DNA of 64,000 nucleotides from Adenanthera pavonina. Lineage: Eukaryota > Streptophyta > Magnoliopsida > Fabales > Fabaceae. The DNA lies in NCBI GenBank assembly GCA_026686845.1, contig JAIVEN010000008.1, positions 10,570,501 to 10,634,500 of the forward strand, in the 5' to 3' direction. Positions 24,901-37,943 of this stretch are shown one piece after another; the stretch's first letter is position 1; every line of letters starts with the position of its first letter. The position numbers and the translations under genes are program-made. The notes beneath the pieces were generated by a model that saw only the letters and a list, made by a program, of their open reading frames with translations, searched no databases and was not told where the DNA came from.

Positions 24901-26825
24901 ATAAATATTTTTATATCATTGAATAAAAATTAATTACTATCAAATAATATATATTATATTTTTATATTTTTAAAAATAAAAAAAGTTCCTCTTAAACATA
25001 CAGAACGCCCATTTATTGTTTACATTCTTGCATGTTTATTCTTTTCCTCAGATCAAGATAAAAGAAAATAAAAACCCCCACACACACACATGATACGGAA
25101 AATCAATTCTTAATTTTTTTTTGGTAACGATTTTTGGGTAACAATCAATTCTTGGATTTTAACAATATGGGCCAGAAATATTATTACTTTTAAAGAACAT
25201 CATATTAGGCCCACATTATGTTGGTCGTGGGCTTGGACTTGACCAAACATGAATATTGTACCGGAGACTGGAAAAGTTTTTTCAAAAAATTTGAAAAAAA
25301 AAAGTCAAATTTAAAAGTTTATTTGAATTTTGAGGATGAAACTCAAACTCGGACAGAGAGTAACGAATATAAATTTAAATGTTCCATAAAATAAAAATAT
25401 GAAATATATTTAAAATGTAATCGTAATGAGCCTCATACATTTATTTACATGAATTCCACAACTAGATAAGTGGATCGATCTCATATATTGCACGGAGTTT
25501 AATCTACACTTTTTATCTTTTATATTGATAGTAAGAAAAATGGAAAATAAAGAAGTCTCTTATAATTTTTTATTTTTATATTATTTTCTCTTTTAAATAC
25601 CCTAATATATTACTGCAAAAAATCACCGCCCAAAATCAAGAAAGCAGCAAAAAAGCAAGAAGCCAAGAGTGAAGAAGAAGCAGAGATAAGATTTTCCCAC
25701 TGTCCACACAGTGAATGATTCCAGGAAAAGCAACTTTTCTCCCATCCTTCACTTTACTTTCAAGAACTAATTAGTTAGGACCCAGTAGTCCAGAGCCTTT
25801 AATTTAGAAGAGGAACATGCCCTACCTACATCAATTCAGGTGACATAATTGATAAAAATTAATTTCATTCATGATGCGTATATAAATATTATGCCATTTA
25901 TCTCTATCTATGTGGTTACCCATACTTGTCAAATTAAACCATGTCATTTTCAGTGGAACATCTTTTTGCCTAAACTTTTTTTTCTTTTTTTTTGAAAATA
26001 AATTGCTAAAAATTTATTATCATAATTTATTAAAACAATTAAAGTGGATGCTTCTTTTGTGCCCTACAAAATGCTTGAGCTTTAAGAACAAACACTAGAA
26101 ACTTTCTTGATCGGTACAATCAGAATTCAGACCCTCTCCATGATAGACTCTCCATTTGCCTCCATTGAAAATTCTAACCATTAGATGTGAATTAGCCCAA
26201 ATTGATACTGAACATGGAGCTTTCTTCACCACCTCAGTTGAGAATCTAATTCAACGTGGAATACTAATTAATACTAATTGTCACTTGTGTTAAAAATAAT
26301 ACTTTTGATTTCAAATGTGGGAATTATTTAATAGTTGATTTGGGTCTCAATCCTCGGCTAAATATTAGACTTTAATTTCAATAGAAGCAAATAAAGAGGT
26401 TATCACATGGAGAGTATTCAAATCCGTGCATAACCAAATTTTTAAAAGTAAACAAATAAAGACTAACTTTCATAAAAGCAATTATCAAAAGTTTAAAGAC
26501 CACAAAAAGCTTAAGGCTACTAGTGGTTATGACATACATCTTCCAATGATTGATCTTTTTCATGATCTAAAAAGATGTTTGGTCACTAATAACCAAAATC
26601 TGATATCAAACCAATCAAATTAATTAGTGAAACAAAGCACAATCTATAAGCCACGCAATATTATTTGGTTCAGACAGCCATCTATTCCTCAACTTAATTA
26701 CTATTTCCATATCGATAGAAGTCAAGTGGAGACATCTTTATTATGGTTTTGGAATATATATATATATAGGAGTATATATATATATATCTCCTAATTAATC
26801 TTACAATAACTTGAAGATATAAACC
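21945..26825. other. Long AT-rich intergenic region
   Basis: No splice-consistent gene is seen. A GC-richer island at about 23040-23540 includes an 84-codon minus-strand ORF (23272-23526) with no recognisable motif, and a perfect 8-bp stem AGCTCCTT/AAGGAGCT at 23091-23110. The rest is A/T homopolymer-rich, with only scattered simple AT repeats such as 26755-26788. Confidence 0.4.
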
Positions 26826-28462
26826 TATTGAATCAAGAGTTTTGATGATTCCAAACCAACCTTCAAGAACTTAGAATAAAGATATCAAAGGTGCCCAAAA
26901 GGTTGCAAGTGAAGAAATTCTGAATTAATCTGTGCAAAGATAGATGTAGAATGATTAGCAGTGTTTTATTTGAGTAAAAAACTTTGATTTGATTAAAAAA
27001 TATTTTAAAACCTTGATTCTATGTTAAATCATGGAATATTTGAAAAATATCTACCAACAGACGAAGTTTGAAAGGTTAATATTACTCTGTCATAGTAAAA
27101 TTTGAACTTTGGCTTTAGAAATTCGAATTTCGTATTAAAACTAAATAAGTCTGAAGAGAAACTTCTCTGACAGACAAATTTTGACTTAAGAAAATTCGAA
27201 TTTTGATATGTGTCTAAAAAAAGCTTTCAGTAACAGACGAACTTTGGGTTTTGAAAATTCGAATTTCAGACAAAATGAAATTTATGAAAACTAAAGAAAT
27301 TCGTCTGAAATTATGTCAAAGTTCATCTGAAACCAAGTTGGAATTGAATTTCAAAATTGCTCACTGACAGACGAACTTTGAACATGAAAATTCAAATTTC
27401 AAAAACTTAGATTGTGAGTCTGTTGAAATGATATGTTGACATACGAATGACAGTATTTATAAATTCGAATTTTGAAGTTAGTCTGAAAAGAGGTCTCTTT
27501 GACAAACGAACTTTGCCCTTTGAAAATTTGAATTTTGAATTAAATGAACTATTGTGCCTTATTGACCAACTATGGACAGACGAATTTTGAGGTTCCAGAA
27601 TTCGAATTTCGAAGGCACTGTAGCAAATTGAAAATACTGTTAACACTTAACAGAAAAACTTTCTACTTGAAAATTCGTATGTCACAATATAGAAACATTT
27701 TCCAAATATCAAAATTCGAATTTCACTTCATGACAGACAAACTTCGGGCATTCAACGTTGAAGCTGTTAACTTTCGGTTTCTGCGAAATTCGTCTGTTGA
27801 CCAACCGAAATTCGAATTTCAGTATGTCAAAAGCATTAAATGCGTTTGGTTAACGGATAGTATTTCAGAGTAACCATTGGATAACCTCTCCAACGGATAG
27901 ATTTTGTCTCTAACGGATACTTGAGACCTAAATCTATAAATATAACATTATTTGAAGTTGTGGGTAACAATTTTAACTTTGTATATACTGAAATTCTGCC
28001 AAATCATCTACTCAAAGTCTCTTACTCTCTCACTTCAATATTTTGTACTCCAACTTTCATATTTACTCTATTTAAGAGAGTTTAATCTTTGTAAACAATC
28101 TTATTTTCATCTGGAAGATAGATTTTCTTGTGAGGGGATATCACAAGGGATTGGGAAGCACTTTGTAATAGTGCATAGAGTGAATGAATGAGCTCTAGAA
28201 ATAGAGCATCAACTTGTACTAAGGCATTTGCAAGAAACCCACGAAATTCTTGCAGAATAGTGAAAAATCTCAAGTGGTGACTTGGGGATTGGATGTAGGT
28301 CAAGTGAAGAGACCGAACCAGGATAAATTTCTGAGTCTTCTTCTCTTTACTGTCATCTTTACAGCTTATCTATTTATACTCTGTTTTACCATCATACATT
28401 GCTTTCTTCACCTTCTTGATATTTTGCAGAAAATTTTCAAGCTTCCCAATTTACCCCCGTCT
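26826..28462 (+). mobile_element. Decayed Copia (SIRE-like) LTR
   Basis: It begins near TTGAATCAAGAGTTTTGATG, like the GTTTTGATGATGATAAAT start of the LTR at 36639, and ends near TTTACCCCC, like the TTTACCCCCCATTTGGGTG end there. Between these, both share the reiterated ACAGACGAAxTTTG and AAATTCGAATTTC motifs, a CTATAAATATA promoter-like site (27935-27944 here) and a following TTTGAA-TT-GGTAACAATTTTAA-like segment. Terminal bases are degraded and no target duplication is seen. No internal region is attached. Confidence 0.6.
27056..27830 (+). repeat. Reiterated ACAGACGAACTTTG / AATTCGAATTTC motif
   Basis: About eight copies of a two-part motif occur: GACAGACGAACTTTG, a spacer of 4-14 bases, then GAAAATTCGAATTTC. 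Copies start near 27056, 27170, 27231, 27367, 27438, 27501, 27575 and 27730, each with substitutions. The second half contains the palindrome AATTCGAATT. The same unit recurs in 37190-37670. Confidence 0.8.
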
Positions 28463-28772
28463 TGAGAAGTCAGCTTATTATCATTGAATTTTCCCACAAT
28501 TTAGGCTATTTTAGTAATTTATTTTTAATCTATATGCATAAAATTGTTTTGGACGTAGAGTAGAGAAGTATCCCCACTAGCAACATGGACTAAAGTCCCT
28601 TAAGGTATTGATAGTAGATCCATCCCAACTAGATTTACTCTAATAATAAAAATTGAACTCCTAACCATTTGCTTAAAAAAACAATAGCATCTACTACTTA
28701 ATTACACCAATCTAGGATGGTTACATAATTTTTTTTATTGATAACTTATCTGGTGCATAACTTTAAATAATA

Positions 28773-29086
28773 CTCCCTCCAGTCCTAAATATAAAACATT
28801 TTCTAAAGATAATATTTAGTTTAAAATATAGGACATTTTACGGAGTTGTCTAATGCATTAAGTTTTTCTCCATTTATACCCCTAATCTATAATTAATATG
28901 TAAAAGGTAAATATTAGGGGAAGTATAAGAAATAGTGTAAATTTATAAGGACAAATAGTGAAAAATATTGAAATTGTTTTTGACAAATTTAATTATTCAA
29001 TTCTTTTTTTAAAGATACGTGAAATAGTTAAAAATATCATATATCTAGAATTGAAAAAAAGTTATATCATTTTGAAATGGAGAAAG
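28773..29086. mobile_element. Stowaway-like MITE
   Basis: It starts CTCCCTCCAGTCCTAAATAT and ends in the inverted form ...TGAAATGGAGAAAG, flanked by TA on both sides. This is the common Tc1/mariner-derived MITE pattern in plants. It is non-coding. Confidence 0.7.
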
Positions 29087-29838
29087 TAATAAAGAAAAAT
29101 CAAAGAAGAAGAAAAGGAGACAAAAAAAATGAGGACATGAATAGATATCCGACAAGATCTTGGTAATTAAACTGACAATCGCCATAGGAGATGAAGAAGA
29201 TGAATTGAATTGCACCATTAATCATGTTTGGGTGTGCCCAACACGAGAGCCCCACCTCAATATATTTGACCTAATTATATCCAAAACCATATCACGAGCA
29301 CTGTTTCAATTTGTTGGATAGTTGTAATTATCTGAATAATAATGTTAACTTTTTGAAACTTACGTAACATTATTTATTTTAATATGCTTTCCCAATTCCT
29401 GGAAGTAATGGAGATTTTCAAATACTACCCAAATATTTTAAGCATTAATGGAAAAGGCTCCAATAATGACTTCCTGAGTGAGATCCCATTCCATTGGTTT
29501 TTTAACCACATCTTCCTTTGAAACTGTAATTTATTTCATTACTAAACCCTTTTTCTTATTTCCATTTCATCACCCAACACCTAATATTTTTTTCTAGCTC
29601 GTCAAACGGTTAGCTAATCAAAAAAATAAAAATAAAAATAAAAAGAAAAGAAAACGCCTTAACCTAGCTACCAATTGTATCCGAATAAAATATTCTTTTC
29701 TTTTTAGTATATATACTTTCGCGCATTACATGAATGACATGAAGTGTTCATAATTAATTAATATTCCTTAAATATAAGATATCATTATCTATTTCATATT
29801 GACCAATAAAAATAGTTAAAATTTTTTTAACATAATTA

Positions 29839-30082
29839 CTTCCTTTATTTCAAAATAATTGTCATTTTAAAGTTGTACACATAGATTAAAAAAGTTAATA
29901 ATAACCTAGTAATTTGTAAAAAATATGAGTATATTTTACTATATTGCCTTTCTTTATGAACAACTCACTAATAGTATTATTATTAAGGGTAAGTCAAAAG
30001 ACAATTAATACTATCTTAAAAATTATAAAATGACAATTATTTTAAAATAAAGAAAAATGCAATTGTTTTGAAAGGGAGGGAG
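29839..30082. mobile_element. Stowaway-like MITE
   Basis: It starts CTTCCTTTATTTCAAAATAA and ends ...TTTTGAAAGGGAGGGAG, with TA on both sides. The arms are inverted copies for roughly 35 bp. Confidence 0.75.
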
Positions 30083-30329
30083 TAAATATGTAACAAAATA
30101 TTTTTTCAACATTTACCTTTAATGAATTGTTGACCTTTTTTTCTGGTGAATTCCAAATTTCTTTCTCATACTTTATTTAATGAAGGGTATTTTAGAAAAA
30201 TAGATGCAAAAATTCTAGAATATTGTGACTTACTATAACAATATTTTAATCAACCATAATTAACATTTTTTAGAAGCTAAGTATTTAATAATTTCCTCAA
30301 CCATTATCCATTACTTTAAATAGCAATTA

Positions 30330-30596
30330 CTTCCTCCGGTCCATATTATATAACATTTTGTATAACAAGTTTTTTATTCAAAATATAGGATATTAGATAT
30401 TTTTTTTTTATTTTACTCTTATCTTTAATTCTTTTCTACCTTTCATTTATAACTTATAATGATAATAAAATGAGCTATTTAATAAGGATAAAATAAGCAA
30501 TGTTGGTATTTTTTGCATTGATTTCGGGTGAAAAAGTAATTTTCTTAATATGCATGTAGTTGATATAAAATGTCTTATAATATATATTGGAGGGAG
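30330..30596. mobile_element. Stowaway-like MITE
   Basis: It starts CTTCCTCCGGTCCATATTAT and ends ...TTATAATATATATTGGAGGGAG, with flanking TA. It is closely related to the neighbouring copy at 30630-30896, with shared internal blocks AAAATATAGGATATTAGAT and AATATGCATGTA. Confidence 0.8.
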
Positions 30597-30629
30597 TACT
30601 TTTTTTAAAAAATATGGGCTTAATTAATA

Positions 30630-30896
30630 CTCTCTCTGGTTCATATTATAAGACATTTTGTATGATAAATTTTTAGTCCAAAATATAGGATATTAGATGT
30701 TTTTCTTCCTATTTTACCCCTATCTTTGATGTTTTCTCTCTCTTCATTTATAGCCCTACAATGATAATAGAATTGAGTATTTAATGAGAATAAAATAAGA
30801 AATATAAATTCCTTTTAGTTTGATTTCAGTTGAAAAAATAATTTTTTTAATATGCATGTAATTGATACAAAATATCTTATAGTAGACCGGAGGAAG
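30630..30896. mobile_element. Stowaway-like MITE, sister of the previous copy
   Basis: It starts CTCTCTCTGGTTCATATTAT and ends ...TAGTAGACCGGAGGAAG, with flanking TA. It has the same length (267 bp) and internal blocks as 30330-30596, in the same orientation, about 30 bp apart. Confidence 0.8.
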
Positions 30897-31127
30897 TACT
30901 ATATTGCTTTTTCATGCCTCATAATTTGCATACAGACCAGACAACATGTGGCATCAAATTTTGGGAAATCTGATTCTTTATTATTTTAAGAAGATTTTAT
31001 TGGGACAACTTCATTAACAATGTATATTCTTTAAAGATTGGAAAGGGAGTTACTTCTTTATTCATGTCGCCTGCTCCATATGGCCATTGAGTAGGATATA
31101 TAGTCAAGAAAACTAATCACTGTTATA

Positions 31128-31806
31128 CTCCTTTCGTTCTATAAGACGTTTTAAAAAAATTATACAAATTAAGGAAAGTCATTGAAGTTAGTTAAAAGTT
31201 TTAATTTTGTCAAAATAATACTATCTTTCTAAAAATGTTCTCAATTAATTTCATTGACTTCCATTTTGAAAAGAGAGTTGAGTTAGATGTAGAATAAAAT
31301 TATGAAGGTTATTGTTGGAAAATTAAAAACTCATAAATACTCTACTAAATCTTATAAGAGGTCTTATAATAATCTATATATAATTAAAAGTAGAATGGAG
31401 TCATACTGTGCATTAGTCATAAACAGTGCGGCTCCATTCATTGGGTTCCATGCCCCTTTTTTTTCTATTTTCTTTTTTTTTTAGTGAGTCTAATTTTTTT
31501 CTTATTCATTCATTTTTTCTTTCATATATGAGATTTTTCTTGTCCCATTATTTTAAGTGGGACCCACTTTTTTTTATTTTCTCAATCTGTATTAATTTTA
31601 ATTAATGTCATTTGATATTATTTTTTTTAGAATAGGGAGAGTTGATGATGAGATTCTTTTTTAATTCAATATATTTTAAAACTAAATAAAACGTCATCGT
31701 GTCCGTGCGTACATCCGTGTCTCCCACGGGAGCATGGGAGAAAAATCTAGTTATGGGATAGAGGAAGTTTGTAAAATGTCTTATATATAATATGGGACGG
31801 AGAGAG
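31128..31806. mobile_element. Large Stowaway-like MITE, probably with an insertion
   Basis: It starts CTCCTTTCGTTCTATAAGAC and ends ...GTCTTATATATAATATGGGACGGAGAGAG, flanked by TA. At 679 bp it is more than twice the length of its neighbours. The central part (about 31410-31740) differs in base composition, with CGTGTCCGTGCGTACATCC near its end, suggesting a nested insertion. Confidence 0.6.
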
Positions 31807-32275
31807 TATATCTTTTATATGCTAACTAGCTTTTCAAACTCACATTAAGCACTAACTAACTTGGATTGAACCTAATCAAATCATATGAATGCAAAAAAAA
31901 ATTTTCATACAATGTTTTTTATTCACACCACTTAAACCCAAGACTTTGTCTAGAAGGAATAAGTGCATAATCACTTCAACCAACTCATTAGTAATTTTCG
32001 TCATAAGTATCTTTTGACTGTTGACCATTTATTTGTCACACTATTTTTTTTCTTCTTTGCCAATATTGTCACATTAATTTTGCTATGAATATGTGTGTGT
32101 GTCTGGTTCCCTTAAAATCATAGAGAATTGTAATCATATTGAACTATTGGTGTCCAAATTATAATACATAAATCAAATATATTGTAGAATATAGTTTTGA
32201 CCATCAAAATATAATGTAATAATTAATTAATGTTACTACAACACATCCCACGTCGTTATTCCCACCAAGTTGTTA
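31807..32275. other. AT-rich spacer
   Basis: No gene or repeat boundary is recognised. Confidence 0.35.
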
Positions 32276-35073
32276 GTTTTGCCTTTCTAGCTAGGCCGCG
32301 GCTCCAGAGTCCAGGCTGCAACACCAGTGAGGTTAGAAGCGAGTGCAAAACAAGGGAGGTCAGAGCCGCAGTGGTACTGTAGTGGCCCCGGCCCCAGCCC
32401 ATTTTCTAGCAAATTTGGGTTCATTTTTGCTGTTCTGAGGTGGTGAGAAGTTGTTTTTAGTTGTTTGGGTTGTATTTAGTTGGTTTTCGAAGTTTTTGGT
32501 CAAGTCTGAAGGTGTCAGTGTCATATCTTACTTTCTTACACTATTTTCCATGTATGATAGCATATATAATGCTAAATAAGCTAATTTAGAAGCTTGAATC
32601 ATTAGAAGATTAAATGAGAAAAATTTAATTTTACAAAATACTATCATTTGGTAATTTGATTTTCCCGGGCTAAATTTTGAAAAATCATAACTAAATCTAG
32701 GAAAATCGTATGAGGATAATTCAAGTCTCTAAAAATAGCTAAAAAAATTTCCTATATGAGAAAAATATATAACTAGAACTTAATTGAGCTAATTCATTCA
32801 TAAAATTCGTTAAACTATACTATTCATTTGGTCAAAACTACTTTTCCAGATTTTCTGAGCCATCTTCAAAAATTCATAACAATTTGTATACTTATCTAAA
32901 TCAAGTGATTTTTAGCTCTTTGGAAAGATCTCTATGTCTACTTTCCAAAAATATATAACACTCATATAGAAAACTGAATTTCGAATGAACAGTAACTATA
33001 TAACTGATCAGTGTGCATAATGGACAGACTTACATACCAACTTCCAAAAACTAAATACATAACCTACTTACATGATTCAAACTCTTCCAAAATGTATTCT
33101 TAACATCACAATAACTCTAAAGGAACATTATAGTAGCAAATCATAGCTCCATGAAAATACATATGATTTCATATATAATTACAAGAAAACAAGCAACCAA
33201 GGTGGCTATAATTCTAATCATCATTAATCCTCTCCTTGCCTCTTGTCTTCTTGGGAGTCTTGCCATCACTTGAACCTATCATGTTAGTGCTTAGGGGTGA
33301 GATTTGGGAAAATCTTAGTAGCTAGTTTATCTCTTGCAAATATATCATTCAAGTTTCACAAATATTTCACATATAAACACATAAATCATTAAAATACCAT
33401 ATTGTCAAGTAAAAATTTCAGCAGAGTTTCCTCTTAGAAAATGGACATCCCGAGGAATAAAATCCCTCATTTTACAGCCAAAACAGGTCACAGAACAACA
33501 CAAATACAATATGGCAATAAGTTATAATAATGGAAACAACAAATAATAACATATTGCAATAAAATAAATCCAGCTACATTTTATGTTTTCCTTTACTTTT
33601 GCACTTGGAACCAAAACTTCCACTAACTTTCTTGAACTCCCAAAAGTCCTAATACATCATTCAATATTAACTTAATCAACTCAAAACAAAGGTTGCTTTA
33701 CAAAGTCTCACTAATGCCCTAAAAATCCAAATTCTTTATCTCTTGGTTTTCCTTGAATCCAATACTTATTTTTAGTTAATTTGGACCCAAGGAATCCTTT
33801 TTTGGCATCAAAACAATGAAAATCCAACTCTTTCCCATCATAATAAGCTCACTAAAATCTGACTTATAGGAAGAGAAATTGGTTTTTCTCAAAACTTACT
33901 TAAATCACACTATACTTGATTCCTCTTGTAAAATCTCATACCAAATCATGATTTTATGACTTTAAAACAACTCCCCATACTCAAACAAGCTTAGACCGAA
34001 ATTGTATAGAGATGGGAAAGGAAACATTTCATGGAAACTTAAGTCAAACAACCAAGAAAAGACACTATAACACTTGTAAGTCATAAGAGAAACACTTACA
34101 AATTTTCTTAGATTTTCCTCCAATTTTTTTCCTATTTTTCTTTCTCCCTCACGTGGCTGCCTTTCCTTTCTCCAATTGCAAACTTCTCTTCCTCATTTCC
34201 TTGCTAATTGATCGGCCAAAATATGGGAAAGAAGGGAGTATATATAGAAATCACAAACCAATGAAAATTTGCCACTTAATGTCTTGATTTTTCTTACTTT
34301 TTTATGAAAAATAATAAATTATGGCTAATTTGACATGTGCAGCTTGTGGAGCACGAAATGGGGAGGATTTTGATCTAAAAATTTCAGATATTTACTTATC
34401 CAGATATATCCTGAACCGGTCTGGACAAATAAAGCTACTTTAGCAGTATATTTTACTATTATTGGAATACTAATTATAATTATATTGGGATATAAAATTA
34501 TCATAATATACTTATCCCAATTGGTCCAAATATAAAATTTACACATTTTTCTTGAATGAATACTGCCTCTTTCTGCAGTCCAAACTGACCTTTATCGGGT
34601 AAGACATTAATATTAAATCCTAATTACCCAATAAATATTATTTTGATCTTAATAAATTTCATACTATATTCTATTGGTCTTAACTCAATGAGAGCTTCAT
34701 TTTGACTATAATTTTTCATATTTACAAAAATACCCTTAAGCCGGGACATATTTATAATTTTTAAAACTTTCGGGTCTTACGTGTAATTTTCACCAAAATT
34801 CATAAAAATTTTTTCATTCTACGCATGATGTCCACCGCCTCTTCTTCTTCGTTCTTCTCTTTTTTTTTTCTTCTTCATCTCTTTTTTTTTTCAAGGGTAA
34901 AATGGTCATTTTTTTCATTTTTCCTTCTGACCGAAATAATTGACCTCTTTACCTTATTTCATGCAATACGGCGTATATTCATTTTTGCAAATTCCTTATA
35001 GATTTTAAAATATTAGACCTTAAACATTTAAGAAAAATTTCAGGATATTACAGTCAGCAGGTAGGATATTACA
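32276..35073 (+). mobile_element. Family A LTR 3' fragment, interrupted by a family B solo LTR
   Basis: The GC-richer left part (32283-32518) resembles the 3' portion of family A LTRs (about 12290-12450 and 43620-43790), including the GTTTTTAGTTGT block. After the interrupting element the copy resumes for only 16 bases and ends GGTAGGATATTACA at 35073. The 5' part is missing. Confidence 0.5.
32519..35052 (-). mobile_element. Family B solo LTR with perfect target duplication
   Basis: It runs from TGTCATATC at 32519 to AGGATATTACA at 35052 (2534 bp) and is flanked on both sides by GTCAG (32514-32518 and 35053-35057). It is similar along its length to 4470-6959. A minus-strand TATATATA at 34239-34246 matches the promoter position in the copy at 820. 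No internal domain is present, so it is a solo LTR. Confidence 0.85.
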
Positions 35074-35102
35074 CCTAGGAATTCTCTCTCCTCTTCTCTT
35101 TG
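35074..35102. other. 29-bp spacer between two LTR elements
   Basis: It lies between the end of one family A copy and the start of the next. It includes the left target duplication CTTTG (35098-35102). Confidence 0.6.
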
Positions 35103-35474
35103 TGTAACACCCCAGTTTAATTATTCCAGACATGTAGGTGGTTTAGTGAAAGAGTATTGTTGGAAATATATAGGATCGATGGAGTCAACACCAAAGGGAA
35201 GAAAGAAAAATGAAGCAAACAAAGACTTGAATAGAAGTCACCCATGCCGTGGCAAACTTATTGGGTGCTACGGTGCTTATAAAAAATTTAATTTGTATAA
35301 AACAAAACGTGTATAAAGTCATTGGAACAGTGAAACCTGTGGGATTATTGGCAAGCTTTGCTAGGGTTTGTGCTTCTGGGCTAGAGATCGAAGTTCCTAA
35401 GTTTTGAGAGGCTAGATTTCTCAAGTTATTGTGATTTCTCCATCTTCCTCTTCCTTTTTCTCGAATTTTCGTTG

Positions 35475-35500
35475 ATGTGTGTGTGTGTGGGGGGGGGTTG
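35475..35500. repeat. TG then G simple repeat
   Basis: A TG run is followed by a G run inside the outer LTR. Confidence 0.7.
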
Positions 35501-37853
35501 TTGTGATTCTAAGATTGGCTGAGTTTCCATTGATTATTTGGTGTTTAAATATTTCAATGAGGTGTTGTTTGGTGTTTCCAAGCTTTAGGTAATGGTTTTT
35601 GGGTGCTTAAGTGGTGATTCCTCCAAACCTTAGCCTCTAACTTTGGGAGTCTCATGATATCCAAAGTTTGTAGACTTATGTCTGGTTTCATAAGTTGATT
35701 TGCATTTAATGATGATTGGCTATGATAGATGCATGATCTTGTTAAGTTTAAGCTTGGGTCACCAAGTTGTGGCTAATTAGAGGCTAAGCCATCTCTTGAT
35801 CTGGGTATTTGATAATTGTGCAAGGTGTAAACTTACTCAATTGAAGTTTCCACACTTTGAGAAGTCATTGAGAAATGCCGAATTTATTGGTAAGTAGCTA
35901 TCATGTTGTATGAGGAAATTGGGCCTTGTAAGCATTGAGTGACTTTGAGTAGTTTAATTAGTCCTACTATATTTTTGATACTTGTTTTGGTCTAAATTCA
36001 TTCTTGAGAAGTTGTATGTTAACTTGGTTTCATCCCTTTTATGTGTGTATAGTTAGTGCTTTGACAGCCTACCATGGCTTTGTGTGTGTATGCAAACAAC
36101 TTGAGGTAATCAAGGTGTAATTCTTGCTAGTTTATATATGCTTAAGGCTTTTCATATCATGATATGCATGTTGACATGGCTAGTAAGACTTTGGTACTTC
36201 CATTCATCTTTATATATTTGTCACATAACAGTTAATGGTAATGTACATAGGTATGCTTATGAGGAAGCATGTGACTAGTAGCTTGACATATGACTTATTA
36301 TGCATCTCATGCTTAGATTGATATATTAATAATATGTAGCATAATGCCATATATAGTGAAATGACATGTTAGCAAGGCATATTAGCATTGTCACTAGTTA
36401 CTATACATGACTAAGCATATGTTGGTTGGGTGATGATGTTGTTGAATATCACATGGTAGATCTACTAAATAGTACACGAGACCTTATGTCTAAGTGGTGA
36501 GATGTGTTATATTCTTGTCATTAAATCATCATCCTTTGGTCGGGAGACCAAGTGGCTATGGATTGAGGATACATATTTCCTAAATCACCACCAATTCTAG
36601 TGGTTCAAAGGAATGAAAGTCATGGTCCAACCACTAGTTGTTAGGTTTAATATAATATAAGTTTTGATGATGATAAATATAGAGTAATAAGGAACAAATG
36701 TATCATATTCGTCTAATATATATTTTGCTCCTAATTGTGAAATAGCATGTGCTTAAATGTGTTTATAATGCATATATCATACTATGTACTAATATATCAC
36801 TATGCTTTATATTTTATAATACAAGTTGGACATCTAAATTGGACTAACTACTTGGTTTGTAAGTGTAATACATTAAATATAGGATTATCCAAGAAAAAAG
36901 AGTGAGCATTGGAACAAAGAAAAAAAATCAACATTATGTCTCTCTCAAAGAAAAAGAAAAGAAAAGATGCTTCAAGAATTGAAGATTAGAAGGAAACATA
37001 TCAAGAATGGAAATGACCAAGTGAAAGTGAAGCTTAACTTTTGAAGACCTAACTATAAGGTATATTTTGTTTTCACTTAGGTCTTGAGGTGGTTTAATCT
37101 TTGCAATTTACTTAATCTTATTATCATATATTTTAAACGAGTTAGATTATGTAAATATAATGTTAGCATGTGTTAAAATTGAAGTATATTGATTAACAGA
37201 CGAATTTTGCTATTTGATTCATATTTATTTTGTGCAAAATTTGCACTTTGCTTATCAAAATTCAAAGTTACAGAGGTCTTATCTCTGATAGATGAATTTT
37301 GATTTTAAAATTCAAATTTCTGACTAAGCATAGCTAGTGAATGTGTGCAAAATTTGCATGAAACTTAATTGAAATTTGACTGTTGGTAGAGTTTAAAGTA
37401 AGTTTAAAGTCACAGCCTCTGACAAATGAACTTTCAACATCAAAATGCGAACTTCGAAGTGAGAACTTTTGTGTCATATTGAACATGCCTTTGATAGACA
37501 AATTTCAGTCTTTGAAATTCGAATTTCAGTCTGAGTGCACTGTGAAAACTTGAAACAACTGTTTAAACTTAACGACGCACTTCCAATATGAAAATTCACA
37601 TAAACTAACATGAGATATCTTTGTCAAACTCGAAATTCGAATTTTACCTGCAGAAATTTTAATTTTGAAGTTCAACGTTGTGAACACCGTATTTTGTCCG
37701 GATAATTTTAAAAATATATAAATATAATGATAATAATAAAAATAATAATAACAGTAAAAATATAATAATAAATAAAATAATAGAAAATGTAAAAAAAAAA
37801 GAAAGGAAAGATAAAATAAAGGGGGGGGAAGCAAAGCTAAAAAAAAAAAAACA

Positions 37854-37943
37854 TTTGGGTTGAAGCCCTTCAACCCAAAAACATATTTGGGCTGAAGTGC
37901 TTCAGCCCAAACATGCCACGAGCCCATATGCAAGGGCTCGTGG
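37854..37943 (+). repeat. Three consecutive perfect hairpins inside the Ogre-like LTR
   Basis: Hairpin 1 is TTTGGGTTGAAG (37854-37865), loop CC, CTTCAACCCAAA (37868-37879). Hairpin 2 is TTTGGGCTGAAG (37886-37897), loop TG, CTTCAGCCCAAA (37900-37911). Hairpin 3 is CCACGAGCCC (37916-37925), 8-base loop, GGGCTCGTGG (37934-37943). Stems 1 and 2 differ by one base pair changed on both sides (T-A to C-G). A weaker AGGGCT/AGCCCT pair follows near 37948-37961. Confidence 0.9.

Noticed and set aside
26755..26788. Apparent AT palindrome
   Set aside because: It is a TA microsatellite with a short interruption, and needs no further explanation.
27407..27873. ORFs of 79 and 109 codons on opposite strands
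   Set aside because: Both are produced by the reiterated ACAGACGAA/AATTCGAATT motif in the Copia-like LTR.
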